DNA of 64,000 bases from positions 103,175 to 167,174 of the forward strand of contig CAJUDM010000008.1 of assembly GCA_910584915.1 (NCBI GenBank). The letters are read 5' to 3'. The notes under the pieces are model-generated. The model was not told where the DNA came from and did not search any database. It worked only from the letters and a program-made list of their open reading frames with translations. Position 1 is the stretch's first letter. Each line of letters starts with the position of its first letter. The DNA is from an uncultured Lachnospiraceae bacterium. GTDB lineage: Bacteria > Bacillota > Clostridia > Lachnospirales > Lachnospiraceae. The position numbers and the translations under genes are program-made. Positions 52,749-62,062 of the stretch are shown here, piece after piece.

Positions 52749-54491
52749 ATGGATGAAAGAAAGATAAACAAAAGAAGAATGAATGCAATAAGGGTGTGCG
52801 TCGGCATTGGTCGTATTGGATATACTCCAGCGAATGCAATTTGCGATATTATTGATAATTCTGTGACACATGGCGCAAAAAATATTCATGTTATGATTAA
52901 AAAGAAAAATGAGAAATGTAATATAAATAAAAAGGATAATGTTGAGGAGTATTTGATTATAGACGATGGGGAAGGAATGGATCCGTTAGCAGTGGGAAAC
53001 GCGTTGGACTTAGGGTCTAATGATTTTAATTATACACAGGATACATTATCAAAATTTGGACTTGGATTAAAGGCAGCATCTTTTGCACAGGGGAATCGTT
53101 TGGAGGTTATTTCTAGTGCAGGGGAGGCATTGCATAAAGAATATGTAGATTTAAGCGAAATAGAAGATGAGTATTTTAGTATAGAAGAAACGCCAACAGA
53201 TGAAGACAGAGAATTGTCGGACAAATATTTTTCTGAGAAAAAAACGGGAACTATAATCAGAATAACTAAAATTCATACAAATAATCATCCGAGTATTAAA
53301 TCAACAATTGAAGAGTTAAAAGAAAAAATTGGAGTGATATATTATTATTTTCTGGAGAAGGATTTGCATATTTATGTGGAAAGTGAAGAAATAACAGCAA
53401 TTGATCCTTTATTTGCTGAAGAAGCGGGAAATAATAATCTTGATGAAAATGTTTGGGATGGTAAATCAGTACAATGGTTGTTACGGCCCACGGAAATATT
53501 ATTAGATAAAGATGCAAGAGTAAAGGGAAAAATAGAAATAACTATGCTTCCCCATCCAAAAGTATGGAAGACAGAAGGAGTTTCTGCTGCAAATATCAGA
53601 GAGAGATATCATATATCGGCGTCGAATTATGGATTCTATGTATATAGAAATAAAAGGTTAATAAATTGGGCGAATAGACTTGATATTATACCGCAGGATC
53701 AGAATTGCTATTCTTTTAGGGGGAGAATTAACATACAATCAGATGCAGATGATGCATTCAATATAGATGTCAGTAAATCGCACATAAATCTTTCTGAAGA
53801 TGCGCGTGACGCACTTGATGATTATATAGCAGATTATAAAAGAAAGTGCCAGGCGGCGTGGAAAAACGCTTATGATAAATATAATGCATTAATCTCAGAA
53901 AGTTCTAACGATATCTCAAATAAAATTATGAATGATGTGGCAGACTCGTTGGATATTGTGCCAATGGATGACAGTGATGAGTATAATAATGAATTGGAAC
54001 GCAGAGAAGATGAGATTGTTGAAAAGGATAGGGAAAAGAGTGTAAATATTACAATTGAGAGATTGTTAGATGAAGGAGAAATTAAGCTAAAACAAGAGAT
54101 AACAGATGAGGATATTAATACAACAGTAAAGGGCGGCAATTCTGTAGACGAGCTGAATAAAATTTTTAAAGTAAATAATATAACAGATAATGCGTTGTGG
54201 GAGCCGTATCTTGATGCTGAGAAGAAGGACTGTGTAAGAATTTCAACAACACATAGATTTGCTAAATTGATATATGAAAATAATAGTTCAAACAAAGATT
54301 TACAGGTTTTATTTGAGCTGTTGATGTACATACAAGCAAAGGCAGAGGTTAATGTGGAGAAAAACTGCCATGAAGTTAAGCTGGATCAGGTAAGGGAAAT
54401 AATGGAAGAATATCGGATCCAGATTTCTGAGATGCTTGCAAAGTTGTGCAGAAAACAGAGTGAGAATTTGCCTCCGTTGTCTGGTGATTAA
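52749..54491 (+). CDS. GHKL (Hsp90/MORC-type) ATPase 2
   Basis: This is a 580-aa protein from ATG 52749 (AGGAG 8 bases upstream). It has GHKL motifs ICDIIDNSVTHG (31-42), IIDDGEGM and LSKFGLGLKAAS. The general-base Glu of the first motif is Asp33 here. It also has KIEITMLPHPKVWK and a long charged C-terminal part. It is not a simple duplicate of ATPase 1, because the motifs and downstream domains differ, so the two may form a hetero-clamp. It follows the PLD gene closely. Confidence 0.82.
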   Translation: MDERKINKRRMNAIRVCVGIGRIGYTPANAICDIIDNSVTHGAKNIHVMIKKKNEKCNINKKDNVEEYLIIDDGEGMDPLAVGNALDLGSNDFNYTQDTLSKFGLGLKAASFAQGNRLEVISSAGEALHKEYVDLSEIEDEYFSIEETPTDEDRELSDKYFSEKKTGTIIRITKIHTNNHPSIKSTIEELKEKIGVIYYYFLEKDLHIYVESEEITAIDPLFAEEAGNNNLDENVWDGKSVQWLLRPTEILLDKDARVKGKIEITMLPHPKVWKTEGVSAANIRERYHISASNYGFYVYRNKRLINWANRLDIIPQDQNCYSFRGRINIQSDADDAFNIDVSKSHINLSEDARDALDDYIADYKRKCQAAWKNAYDKYNALISESSNDISNKIMNDVADSLDIVPMDDSDEYNNELERREDEIVEKDREKSVNITIERLLDEGEIKLKQEITDEDINTTVKGGNSVDELNKIFKVNNITDNALWEPYLDAEKKDCVRISTTHRFAKLIYENNSSNKDLQVLFELLMYIQAKAEVNVEKNCHEVKLDQVREIMEEYRIQISEMLAKLCRKQSENLPPLSGD

Positions 54492-54493
54492 TA

Positions 54494-54943
54494 ATGAGGA
54501 AAAGTTTTTATATAGGATATAAGGGAAAATTAGAAGCATATATATACATTTGGTTTACGAAAAATAATGGATTAGTTTATGTTGGAGAAACGAATAATGT
54601 TAATGGTGTTATAGGACGGGCAAACCAACATATTTCTAGCGGCACTGGTACATTATATAATCGTGTCTATGATGAAGGATATAATTTATATGATATAGAA
54701 GACTTTGTTTTATTATCTTACCCGTTGCCAAGAGAAAAGAAATATCTTTCAGAAGAAACTTCTTATAGAATTTCTGTAGAATATTTAGTGCAGAAAGGCT
54801 TAATTGAAAAGAGAATTAACTTATCAAAACCATATAAGTTAATTTCGCGTGTAATGCCAGGGGTACATACTGGAAAAAGAACTGTTCAAAATATAGCAAA
54901 TGAGATTATAGGTGATTTTCTCGAAGTATATGAAAAAATTTAG
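54494..54943 (+). CDS. GIY-YIG nuclease-like protein
   Basis: This 149-aa protein starts two bases after the GHKL gene. Residues ~16-50 look like a GIY-YIG core: [19 protein letters not shown] with the following Arg and His (IGRANQHI), and a later Glu ([12 protein letters not shown]) that could be the metal ligand. The first motif reads YIYIW rather than GIY, so activity is uncertain. Its position as the last gene of the operon suggests an accessory nuclease or DNA-binding part of the effector set. Confidence 0.65.
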   Translation: MRKSFYIGYKGKLEAYIYIWFTKNNGLVYVGETNNVNGVIGRANQHISSGTGTLYNRVYDEGYNLYDIEDFVLLSYPLPREKKYLSEETSYRISVEYLVQKGLIEKRINLSKPYKLISRVMPGVHTGKRTVQNIANEIIGDFLEVYEKI

Positions 54944-55010
54944 TAATGCTATAGTGAATAAAAGACTATATCAGATAGATAAAAAAAATGATACCAGAAA
55001 TTTAGAATTA

Positions 55011-55383
55011 ATCAGCAAGTACCTGAGCCTCATCCCCCGCCACAAACCCGAAACCATCGGCATCACCCTGGACGAGCACGGCTGAGTAAACGTCGATTAC
55101 CATATCGCGGGTATCGCGAAAACTCATGCCTGCGATATAAACATCCTGGAGGAGATCGTCCACAGGGACGAAAAGCCGAGATACTCTTTCAACGAGGATA
55201 AGACATTGATCAGAGCCAACCAGGGGCATCCATTCTGGTCGATGTGGAACTTGATGAGGCGGACGTCGCGGGAAGCCGGTGCCCTATCTTGTAAAGGCGG
55301 GCGAGATGTCCCGTGATGGTTATCCGTTCTATCTGTCGAAAAACGGCGTCTGGCTGACGAAGGAAGTGCCAGTCAAATATTAA
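55011..55383 (+). pseudogene. degraded copy of kptA (RNA 2'-phosphotransferase)
   Basis: The sequence is closely similar to the intact kptA at 55882. It carries a nonsense change (HGW to HG-stop near 55084), small indels, and an internal deletion of about 120-150 bases that removes the HGT-motif region. It lies directly after the last gene of the AT-rich operon and keeps the GC content of the host flank, so it marks the right edge of the island. Confidence 0.85.
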
Positions 55384-55473
55384 AAAAAGTTTGCACTCCT
55401 GTATAAATCATTGTAAAATGCCATTGAATATAATTGCCATATATGTCGAAAATGTTCAATGGGGAGGCGCATG

Positions 55474-55868
55474 ATGGAGATTAAGCGGGACAAATATTTA
55501 AATGACCTGATAAACCGAATGCATAATGGTCTGATCAAGGTAGTGGCAGGGATCAGAAGATGCGGGAAATCGTACTTGATAGAATCCCGTATTGCAGACC
55601 GGGAGCAGTATTATGTTCTGCTGGATGAAGTGCAGATGTTGAACGAGTTTGATGAAGTGCTGAATTCACTGCTTCATATTAAAAATCGGTGGATGTGGGC
55701 GTTGTGGAAAAAAGAGGCGTAAACCAGGAGGGGAAGACGGAAAGAATGCAGTTGGAGATCGATTTTGTGGCAAATCTGGGAAGCAGACGTTACTATATTC
55801 AGTCTGCATTCTGTATGCCGACGGAAGAAAAACAGAAACAAGAGAAACTGCCATATATAAATCTGTAA
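55474..55868 (+). pseudogene. collapsed AAA_14/DUF4143-type ATPase
   Basis: The first frame (ATG 55474 behind GGGGAGG) has the P-loop VAGIRRCGKSYLIES and the Walker B LLDEVQMLNEFDEVL. Then, within a few codons and out of frame, comes the family's C-terminus (VDVGVVEK..., QLEIDFVANLGSRRYYIQSAF), ending at TAA 55868. Well over half of a ~400-residue protein is missing between the two parts. Confidence 0.8.
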
Positions 55869-55881
55869 AGGAAGCGATACC

Positions 55882-56424
55882 ATGAATCTAACCAAAACCA
55901 GCAAATACCTAAGCCTCATCCTCCGCCACAAACCCGAGACCATCGGCATCAACCTGGACGAACACGGTTGGGCGAACGTCGACGACCTGATCGCGGGCAT
56001 CGCGAAGACCCATGCCTGCGACATGGACATCCTGGAAGAGATCGTCCGGATGGACGAAAAGCAGAGATACTCTTTCAACGAGGACAAGACCCTGATCAGA
56101 GCCAACCAGGGGCATTCGATACCGGTTGATGTGGAACTTGACGAGGTTTCGCCGCCGGAGGAACTCTGGCACGGGACGGGGGAAAAGTATACGGCGTCTA
56201 TTGATGCGCAGGGGCTTATCCCGAAGAGCAGGCTGTATGTGCATCTGTCGAAGGACAGAGATACGGCGCTGAAGGTGGGAAAGCGCCACGGAAAGCCGGT
56301 CCTGTATCTTGTGAAGTCGAGTGAGATGGCTAAGGACGGTTATCCGTTTTATTTGTCGAAAAATGGCGTCTGGCTGACAAAGAAAGTGCCGGCGAAATAT
56401 TTAAAAAAGGCGGGCGGCTCATAA
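55882..56424 (+). CDS. kptA: RNA 2'-phosphotransferase (KptA/Tpt1)
   Basis: This 180-aa protein has the full KptA pattern: [63 protein letters not shown] and [16 protein letters not shown]. It transfers an internal 2'-phosphate from RNA to NAD. The bacterial physiological target is unclear because most bacteria lack tRNA splicing ligation of this type. A damaged copy lies about 0.9 kb upstream. Confidence 0.92.
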   Translation: MNLTKTSKYLSLILRHKPETIGINLDEHGWANVDDLIAGIAKTHACDMDILEEIVRMDEKQRYSFNEDKTLIRANQGHSIPVDVELDEVSPPEELWHGTGEKYTASIDAQGLIPKSRLYVHLSKDRDTALKVGKRHGKPVLYLVKSSEMAKDGYPFYLSKNGVWLTKKVPAKYLKKAGGS

Positions 56425-56501
56425 GCCGTCATCTTTTATTGAAACAACAAAGCTTATATGATAAACTGAATACATTCCAAAGAAGAGGGGGCTGATCGCA
56501 T

Positions 56502-59459
56502 ATGAAATGTGAAAAATGCGGACGTGATATTATAGATACAGCTAAATTCTGCCCGTATTGCGGCGAAAAGGTTGTCAGAGAAGGTACTGCCGGAGGGGCA
56601 TTCGGCGGCGGATTATTACCCGGGGCGACGTCTGGCGGAGGGGCATTCGGCGGAGGAATATCATCCGGGGCGATGTCTGGCGGAGGAGTATTCGGCGGAG
56701 CAGCATCTGCCGGTGTGCCATTCGCCGGTGGAATGCCTGCGGGCGGGGGAAGTGCCGCGGGAAACCGGGGCGGGGATATGCCCGTCTATCAGGCGGATGT
56801 CAAGAGCATGCTGAAATCCGGAAAACTGTTCGTCTACCGTGACAGGGTGGAGTTTATCACTAGCAGTGTTCAGAGGGCTGTCTTCTGTTTTGCGGATATA
56901 ATTGCTGTGAAAAAAGGGCTGGACCGGATTTCTTTTGTCATGGAGAATGGTCAGACTGAGAGCTGCACTGTGAACAGGAAGAATATCCACGAGGCGTTTG
57001 TGTACATTGAGCAGGCGTTCGGCCCATATCTGGAGGAGCGGAAGAGACGGCTTTTGGCGGAGGGCATTTACTATTCCTTTGTCAGCAGCCAGGGCTTGAG
57101 CGGCGGGATCCTCGAAATTTTGAAGGACAGGGTGCAGTTCAGGGCAAAGTCAGGGCAGATTGAGTCTGTCTGTTATGAAAACGTCAGATCGGCGCGGGTT
57201 TCATCCATGGGAGCGCTGGAGTTTGTTTTGATTGACGGGAGTTCCAGGTCTTTTGCGGCAGACAAGGATATCCGGGATGAAGTTCTCGCTTTTGTGCAGG
57301 GGGCGATAGAACCCTATCTTGCGGAGAGAAAGAAGGCGCTTTTGGCGGAGGGCATCTATTTTTCCTTCCCGAGCAGCAAGGGGGCCGGGCCGATCGGCGG
57401 GATGCTCGATATTCTGGAGGACAGAGCGGTATATACGGCGAGGTCCGGACAGAGTGAGACGGTCTTCTTCCGGGATGTCCGGGTGGTGTCTCTGTCGATG
57501 GGGATGCTGGAGTTTGCGCTGACAAATGCTGTTTCAAGATCCTTCGCGGTTGATAAGGAGTGCCGGGATGAAGTCTTTGCTTTTGTAGAAAACGCTGTCA
57601 GGCCCTACATGGTGAAAAGGACGGCAGGATTTGATACCATATTTGGTATAGATGAACAGGTCGAGATCAATGAGAGCCGTTTCGTGTTTCACATTCTCAG
57701 GCAGGGAGGCAAGGAGATATCGGATGAGATCCCTTTGGGGGATATCGTGAAGTGTGAATGGGTGGAATCCGTCGCGTCGGCGGGCGTGCTGGGCAGCGTG
57801 CTGTCGGGCGGCAGGACTGTCCTTAACAATGTGTCGGGAGCCGCTGGCGCGCAGGAGGTGGTGGCCGGCGGCGAGAAGGTCAGCTATGCCGGTGTTCTGC
57901 TGAGCCTTTGTGCGGGGCAGGAAGTGCGGACAGAGGGGATTCGGTTTGGCAATTTTCCTCTGGGCATGAGCAGGACAAATAAGAAATATGAGCGATACAT
58001 AGAGGAACTTTCCAGGTTTATGGATTATCTGGGCAGCAGGTGTCCGGAGTGTGAACTTGTGATGCCTGTTCTCACGGAAGTGCCCGAGGCGGCGGGGGAA
58101 CTGCCTGCGATCGGGATGAGTGATGCGGGCGCCGGCGCAGAGAGCGGGGAAGGCACTGTGGATGCCGGTGCGGAAAAGAACGGAATTTCAGAGGAAGATG
58201 GAGAGGAGAAGGGCGGCGCCCTTGTAGCGACAGGAACAGGGGCGATCAGTGCCGCGCAGAAGGATCAGTTCGGGATCATTAAATATATAGAGGGCGTGTC
58301 AGAGTTTATCGACGACTGCATGACACCGATGACGATCGCGGTACAGGGGAGTTTTGCCGGCGGGAGAGACGGCGTTATGCAGATGATTTCCGGCAGGCTG
58401 GAGGCAGGTTATCGGGAAAACCTGTTCCGGTTTAATATACGGCAGTTTGCTCAGGCCGATTCGGCGCAGGAGCTTTCGATGCTCGTGGGGAACAGGCTGA
58501 TCAATCAGCTTGGCGGAGCGGATAAGCTGACGGCGAAGGATCGAGCGATCATGGTCACAAAAGGGCTGATCAATATCACCTCCGGTTTTATCTCCCAGGG
58601 AGGTACGGACGGGCAGAATATTACGGATGCGTTGTTTAAAGACGGCGGAGCGGCTACGCTGGAACAGCTTGTCCAGGATTTCTCGGAACTGGTGAAAGGG
58701 AAGATCGATGGAGAGAGGGACAAGGTCATCATTTTTGTGGATGATCTGGACAGGCTCGCACCTGCAAAGGGTGTGGAACTTCTGGAGGCGATGAGATATT
58801 TCTTTGACTGCGAGGGCTGCGTGTTTGTGATAGATGTGGATTACGATTATGTGATCCGTGGGGCGGAGGAGAAGTATGGCAGGGATTTTGACGGGAAGAA
58901 CGGAAAGAGCTTTTTTGACAAGCTGTTTCAGGTTTCATTCCGTGTGCCGGCATCCGGGATTAATATAGAAAATTATGTAAAAGATAAACTGGAAAAGATG
59001 GGGATCAGCGCGGAGGATGAGGCGGAACTCGGGTATTATGCGGGGCTGATCAGGCATTCCGTGGGCGGCGAACCGAAGAGCATGGACAGGCTGTTCAATT
59101 CTTTCCTGTTGCTCAAAAAGCTGGCGGACAGGGAGATCTATGAAGACAGAAGAAGGCGGCTGATGCTGTTTGCCCTGTTGTGCATGCAGACAAAATTCCG
59201 TGAAATGTATGACTATATCGTGCGGATGAAGGATAAGGTGACGCCCGGTTTTCTGGCAGAACTTTTCAGCGAGCAGTCGGAGGCGCTGAAGTATTCGGGG
59301 CTTGGCGATGAGGAGCGGACGGAGTTTTCTGATTTTGCAAAAATTTTCGGCGATGTCATAGACGCTGATGACAGAGAAGGCATATCTGAGGCGGAGTGCG
59401 GTGAGTTTACGAAAGCCTTTAAGGAGGTGCTTGAGTTTTCGAGTATCACATCCAAGTAA
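56502..59459 (+). CDS. zinc-ribbon, PH-like repeat and KAP-family NTPase protein
   Basis: This is a 985-aa protein. Residues 1-24 are a zinc ribbon (CEKCGRDI..FCPYCG). Residues ~28-85 are Gly-rich repeats (GGAFGGG type). Three similar beta-rich PH-like units follow to about residue 375 (each with LLAEGIYxSF, DIL..R..Y/F, RSFA.DK..RDEV.AFV). The C-terminal ~400 residues are a KAP NTPase with Walker B VIIFVDDLDRL and the KAP sequence FFDKLFQVSFRVP. The Walker A position reads GSFAGGRDGVM, lacking the Lys-Ser/Thr needed for phosphate binding, so ATP hydrolysis is doubtful. KAP proteins are usually membrane-linked; no clear span was found here. Confidence 0.78.
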   Translation: MKCEKCGRDIIDTAKFCPYCGEKVVREGTAGGAFGGGLLPGATSGGGAFGGGISSGAMSGGGVFGGAASAGVPFAGGMPAGGGSAAGNRGGDMPVYQADVKSMLKSGKLFVYRDRVEFITSSVQRAVFCFADIIAVKKGLDRISFVMENGQTESCTVNRKNIHEAFVYIEQAFGPYLEERKRRLLAEGIYYSFVSSQGLSGGILEILKDRVQFRAKSGQIESVCYENVRSARVSSMGALEFVLIDGSSRSFAADKDIRDEVLAFVQGAIEPYLAERKKALLAEGIYFSFPSSKGAGPIGGMLDILEDRAVYTARSGQSETVFFRDVRVVSLSMGMLEFALTNAVSRSFAVDKECRDEVFAFVENAVRPYMVKRTAGFDTIFGIDEQVEINESRFVFHILRQGGKEISDEIPLGDIVKCEWVESVASAGVLGSVLSGGRTVLNNVSGAAGAQEVVAGGEKVSYAGVLLSLCAGQEVRTEGIRFGNFPLGMSRTNKKYERYIEELSRFMDYLGSRCPECELVMPVLTEVPEAAGELPAIGMSDAGAGAESGEGTVDAGAEKNGISEEDGEEKGGALVATGTGAISAAQKDQFGIIKYIEGVSEFIDDCMTPMTIAVQGSFAGGRDGVMQMISGRLEAGYRENLFRFNIRQFAQADSAQELSMLVGNRLINQLGGADKLTAKDRAIMVTKGLINITSGFISQGGTDGQNITDALFKDGGAATLEQLVQDFSELVKGKIDGERDKVIIFVDDLDRLAPAKGVELLEAMRYFFDCEGCVFVIDVDYDYVIRGAEEKYGRDFDGKNGKSFFDKLFQVSFRVPASGINIENYVKDKLEKMGISAEDEAELGYYAGLIRHSVGGEPKSMDRLFNSFLLLKKLADREIYEDRRRRLMLFALLCMQTKFREMYDYIVRMKDKVTPGFLAELFSEQSEALKYSGLGDEERTEFSDFAKIFGDVIDADDREGISEAECGEFTKAFKEVLEFSSITSK

Positions 59460-59581
59460 GGGTGGATATGCAGGAGGCTGTTTTGGCAGAAAGCGGCAGG
59501 ATAGGGGGAGACAGTTTACAGTATCTGCCCGGCCGGCGGCGGAAGGCGGAGGAGTATTTGTCTGGTGGAGGGAAAAAGGGT

Positions 59582-60247
59582 ATGCAGAAAAGGCTCTCAG
59601 ACAGAGTGGCGGACGATATTTTGACGATGATCACCATAGAGAAAAGGTTTCTGCCCGGAGATAAGATTCCCAATGAACTGGAGTTGTCAAAGGAACTGGG
59701 GATCAGCCGGACAACGCTCAGGGAGGCTTTCCGTATTCTTGCGGCGGGCGGTGTCCTGGAGATACGCAGGGGGCTCGGCACTTTTGTGCGGGAGGATTTT
59801 AAGACTGACAAAAAGGGGATTTCTTCCCTGTCCGGCTTGAGGACGGATATCAGGGATCTGTATGAGATGCGTCTGATCGTGGAGCCGGAGGCGGCATATT
59901 ACGCGGCGGAGCGCGCGGATGAGGAGGAGATGGAACAGATCCTGCGCCTGGGGCGGCGGATCGAGGAGGAGATCGCGGCGGGAAAGGATCGCACGGAGGC
60001 GGAGAGGAATTTTCATAAGGCGATAGCAAGGGCGAGCCACAATGAGTTTATGACAAAGCTTATGCCGGTCATCTATCAGGCGGTCGATAAGGGTGTGCGG
60101 CTTTCAGGGCATAAAGGGAAGGCTGTGTCCGACACGGTCCGGGACCATCGGATGATCATGGAGTTTCTGCGCCTGAGAAACGCGGAGGGGGCAAGGAGCG
60201 CCATGAAGATCCATATCCTTCATGCGATGGAGGAGTTTGAACTTTAG
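59582..60247 (+). CDS. GntR/FadR-family transcription regulator
   Basis: This is a 221-aa protein from ATG 59582 with GGAGGGAAAAAGGG upstream. The winged HTH (residues ~8-75) has LPGDKIPNELELSKELGISRTTLREAFRIL and IRRGLGTFV. The FCD ligand domain has LYEMRLIVEPEAAYYAAER, the metal-ligand-type His/Asp residues, NFHKAIARASHN and HRMIMEFLRLRN. FCD regulators respond to small organic acids, often sugar acids. No catabolic target lies next to it. Confidence 0.88.
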   Translation: MQKRLSDRVADDILTMITIEKRFLPGDKIPNELELSKELGISRTTLREAFRILAAGGVLEIRRGLGTFVREDFKTDKKGISSLSGLRTDIRDLYEMRLIVEPEAAYYAAERADEEEMEQILRLGRRIEEEIAAGKDRTEAERNFHKAIARASHNEFMTKLMPVIYQAVDKGVRLSGHKGKAVSDTVRDHRMIMEFLRLRNAEGARSAMKIHILHAMEEFEL

Positions 60248-60352
60248 AAAACCGCTGCAGCGTATCCTGTCATTACCATGACGCGAATTAGAAGATAAGG
60301 GTGGTGCGTTTGTCACCGCTTTTTCTGCATCACGAGAGAGCAGACAACTGCA

Positions 60353-60382
60353 TTGACAACATACAACGAGATATGGTATACT
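60353..60382 (+). promoter_or_regulatory. sigma-A-type promoter upstream of the CAT fragment
   Basis: TTGACA (60353-60358) and TATACT (60377-60382) lie 18 bases apart, 69 bases before ATG 60452. Confidence 0.65.
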
Positions 60383-60451
60383 GTAATTTATAAAAAGCAG
60401 ATATATGCTTCCGGCATAGGGGCGGAGCGAGAAGGCGGGACGGAGGTTTAA

Positions 60452-60823
60452 ATGGAAGGTAAATATCGTATCATCGACCGGGAGACGGAACTGTTTAAAT
60501 TTGTCAGTGCGCCGATGCAGGATAGCATGGAAAGCTACATAAAGACAGCGATGGAGCTGGCAAAAAATCAGAAGGAATATTTTGCGGCGCCGCCTGCAAA
60601 TGATGAATTTATATTTTCTGCTCTGCCCTGGATCTCCTACACGCATATTTCCCATACGATATCAGGGAACAGGGCAAATGCGGCGCCGCTGTTTGACTGG
60701 GGGAAGTTTTTCGAGAGGGACGGAGAGGTGATCCTGCCGTTTTCGGTGCAGGTACACCACTCTTTTGTGGATGGGATTCATGTGGGACGGCTGGTGGAGA
60801 GGCTTCAGGAGTTTCTGAGATGA
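60452..60823 (+). pseudogene. N-terminally truncated chloramphenicol acetyltransferase-like protein
   Basis: This 123-aa frame matches the C-terminal ~60% of type A chloramphenicol acetyltransferases: ETELFKFVS, ALPWISYTHISHTI, PLFDWGKFFERDGEVILPFSVQVHHSFVDG with the catalytic His, and LVERLQEF. The first ~80-90 residues are missing, including part of the trimer and substrate site. Yet it has its own promoter and a GGAGG site, so it is expressed or was recently truncated. Many clostridial CAT-like genes are not resistance genes. Confidence 0.7.
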
Positions 60824-61055
60824 TAGTGGAGCCGGGAGGTTGGGCTGCTGTTTTCCGGATCGAAATTTTGCAGTATTCTCTTGCAAAACATGCGGACAGC
60901 CAATAAACTGATAAGGACAGGTAGTGCAGAGAGAATCCAGGCCGGATAAAATGAAAATAATGATAGCAGTGATCATGAACTGTTTAAAATAGGAAAAACT
61001 GAAATGATAATGAAAGAATAAATAAAATAGTAAATAAAACAAAAGGAGGCAGATC

Positions 61056-61820
61056 ATGTCAGTCTATGAGATCACATTCAGTCCCACCGGGGGGACAAGA
61101 AAGGTTTCGGATATTTTTACGAAATCCTATAGCCCGGAGAGTACATATGTTGACCTCAGCAGTCAAAAAACGGACTACACCGCATATGCGTTTGGACCGG
61201 AAGATATCTGTATCGTTTCCGTTCCGTCCTACGGCGGGCGTGTTCCGGATATTGCCGTGACAAGGCTTGGGCAGATGAGAGGAAACGGGGCAAAGGCGGT
61301 ATTGATCGTGGTGTACGGAAACAGGGACTATGACGATACCTTTGCGGAGCTGCAGGATGTATTGCAAAAGGCGGGCTTTGTCTGCGCGGCGGGCGTGGCG
61401 GCGATAGCCGAGCATTCGATCATGCGGCAGTTTGCGGCGGGGCGCCCGGATGAGCAGGATGGGAAGATGCTGGCGGAGTTTGCTCTCCGCGTCCGCTCTG
61501 CGATCGAGTCGGGAAACATATCCGGGGATCTGAAACTGCCCGGAAACCGCCCCTACCGTGAATACGGCGGCGTGCCGATGAAGCCCCAGGCGGGGAAAGC
61601 CTGTGTGCGGTGCGGCCATTGCGCCGGGGTGTGTCCGGTGGGGGCGATCCCTGCGGATGATCCCTCTGAGACGGATAACAAAAAATGCATATCCTGTATG
61701 CGCTGCATTGCGGTCTGTCCTCGATCAGCCAGAAGCGTCAATAAGGCGCTGCTCACCGCCAGCAGTATGAAACTGAAAAAGGCGTGCAGCGGCTATAAGG
61801 AGAACGAGCTGTTTTTGTGA
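61056..61820 (+). CDS. EFR1-family flavodoxin/ferredoxin fusion
   Basis: This is a 254-aa protein. Residues ~1-165 are a flavodoxin-like domain (ITFSPTGGTRKV for FMN phosphate, VPSYGGRVPDIA, VVYGNRDYDD). The last ~70 residues have two 4Fe-4S motifs, CVRCGHCAGVCPVGAI and CISCMRCIAVCPRSA. This is the EFR1 family of Clostridia, presumed electron carriers. AAAGGAGG precedes ATG 61056. Confidence 0.9.
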   Translation: MSVYEITFSPTGGTRKVSDIFTKSYSPESTYVDLSSQKTDYTAYAFGPEDICIVSVPSYGGRVPDIAVTRLGQMRGNGAKAVLIVVYGNRDYDDTFAELQDVLQKAGFVCAAGVAAIAEHSIMRQFAAGRPDEQDGKMLAEFALRVRSAIESGNISGDLKLPGNRPYREYGGVPMKPQAGKACVRCGHCAGVCPVGAIPADDPSETDNKKCISCMRCIAVCPRSARSVNKALLTASSMKLKKACSGYKENELFL

Positions 61821-62062
61821 ACTTGTGATCTGAATGTGAGATATTCCGCAAATGACAGGGTATAAATATGGGATTCACATATTTCATGATTCTGTTTACA
61901 TAGATCGGTCTGTTGATCATATTATTACCTCCGGTTTTTGGCAGACAGAAATAATGTGCGGGCGATTGCACAGACGGAAGTTATAAGATATAATTTTTTT
62001 GGCCAAAAACGGGTACATTAGAAGTATAAACCTTCAAAAAAGCCGGGCAGAGGAAATATAAT

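Noticed and set aside
55011..55383. A second working kptA
   Set aside because: A stop codon, indels and an internal deletion remove essential parts.
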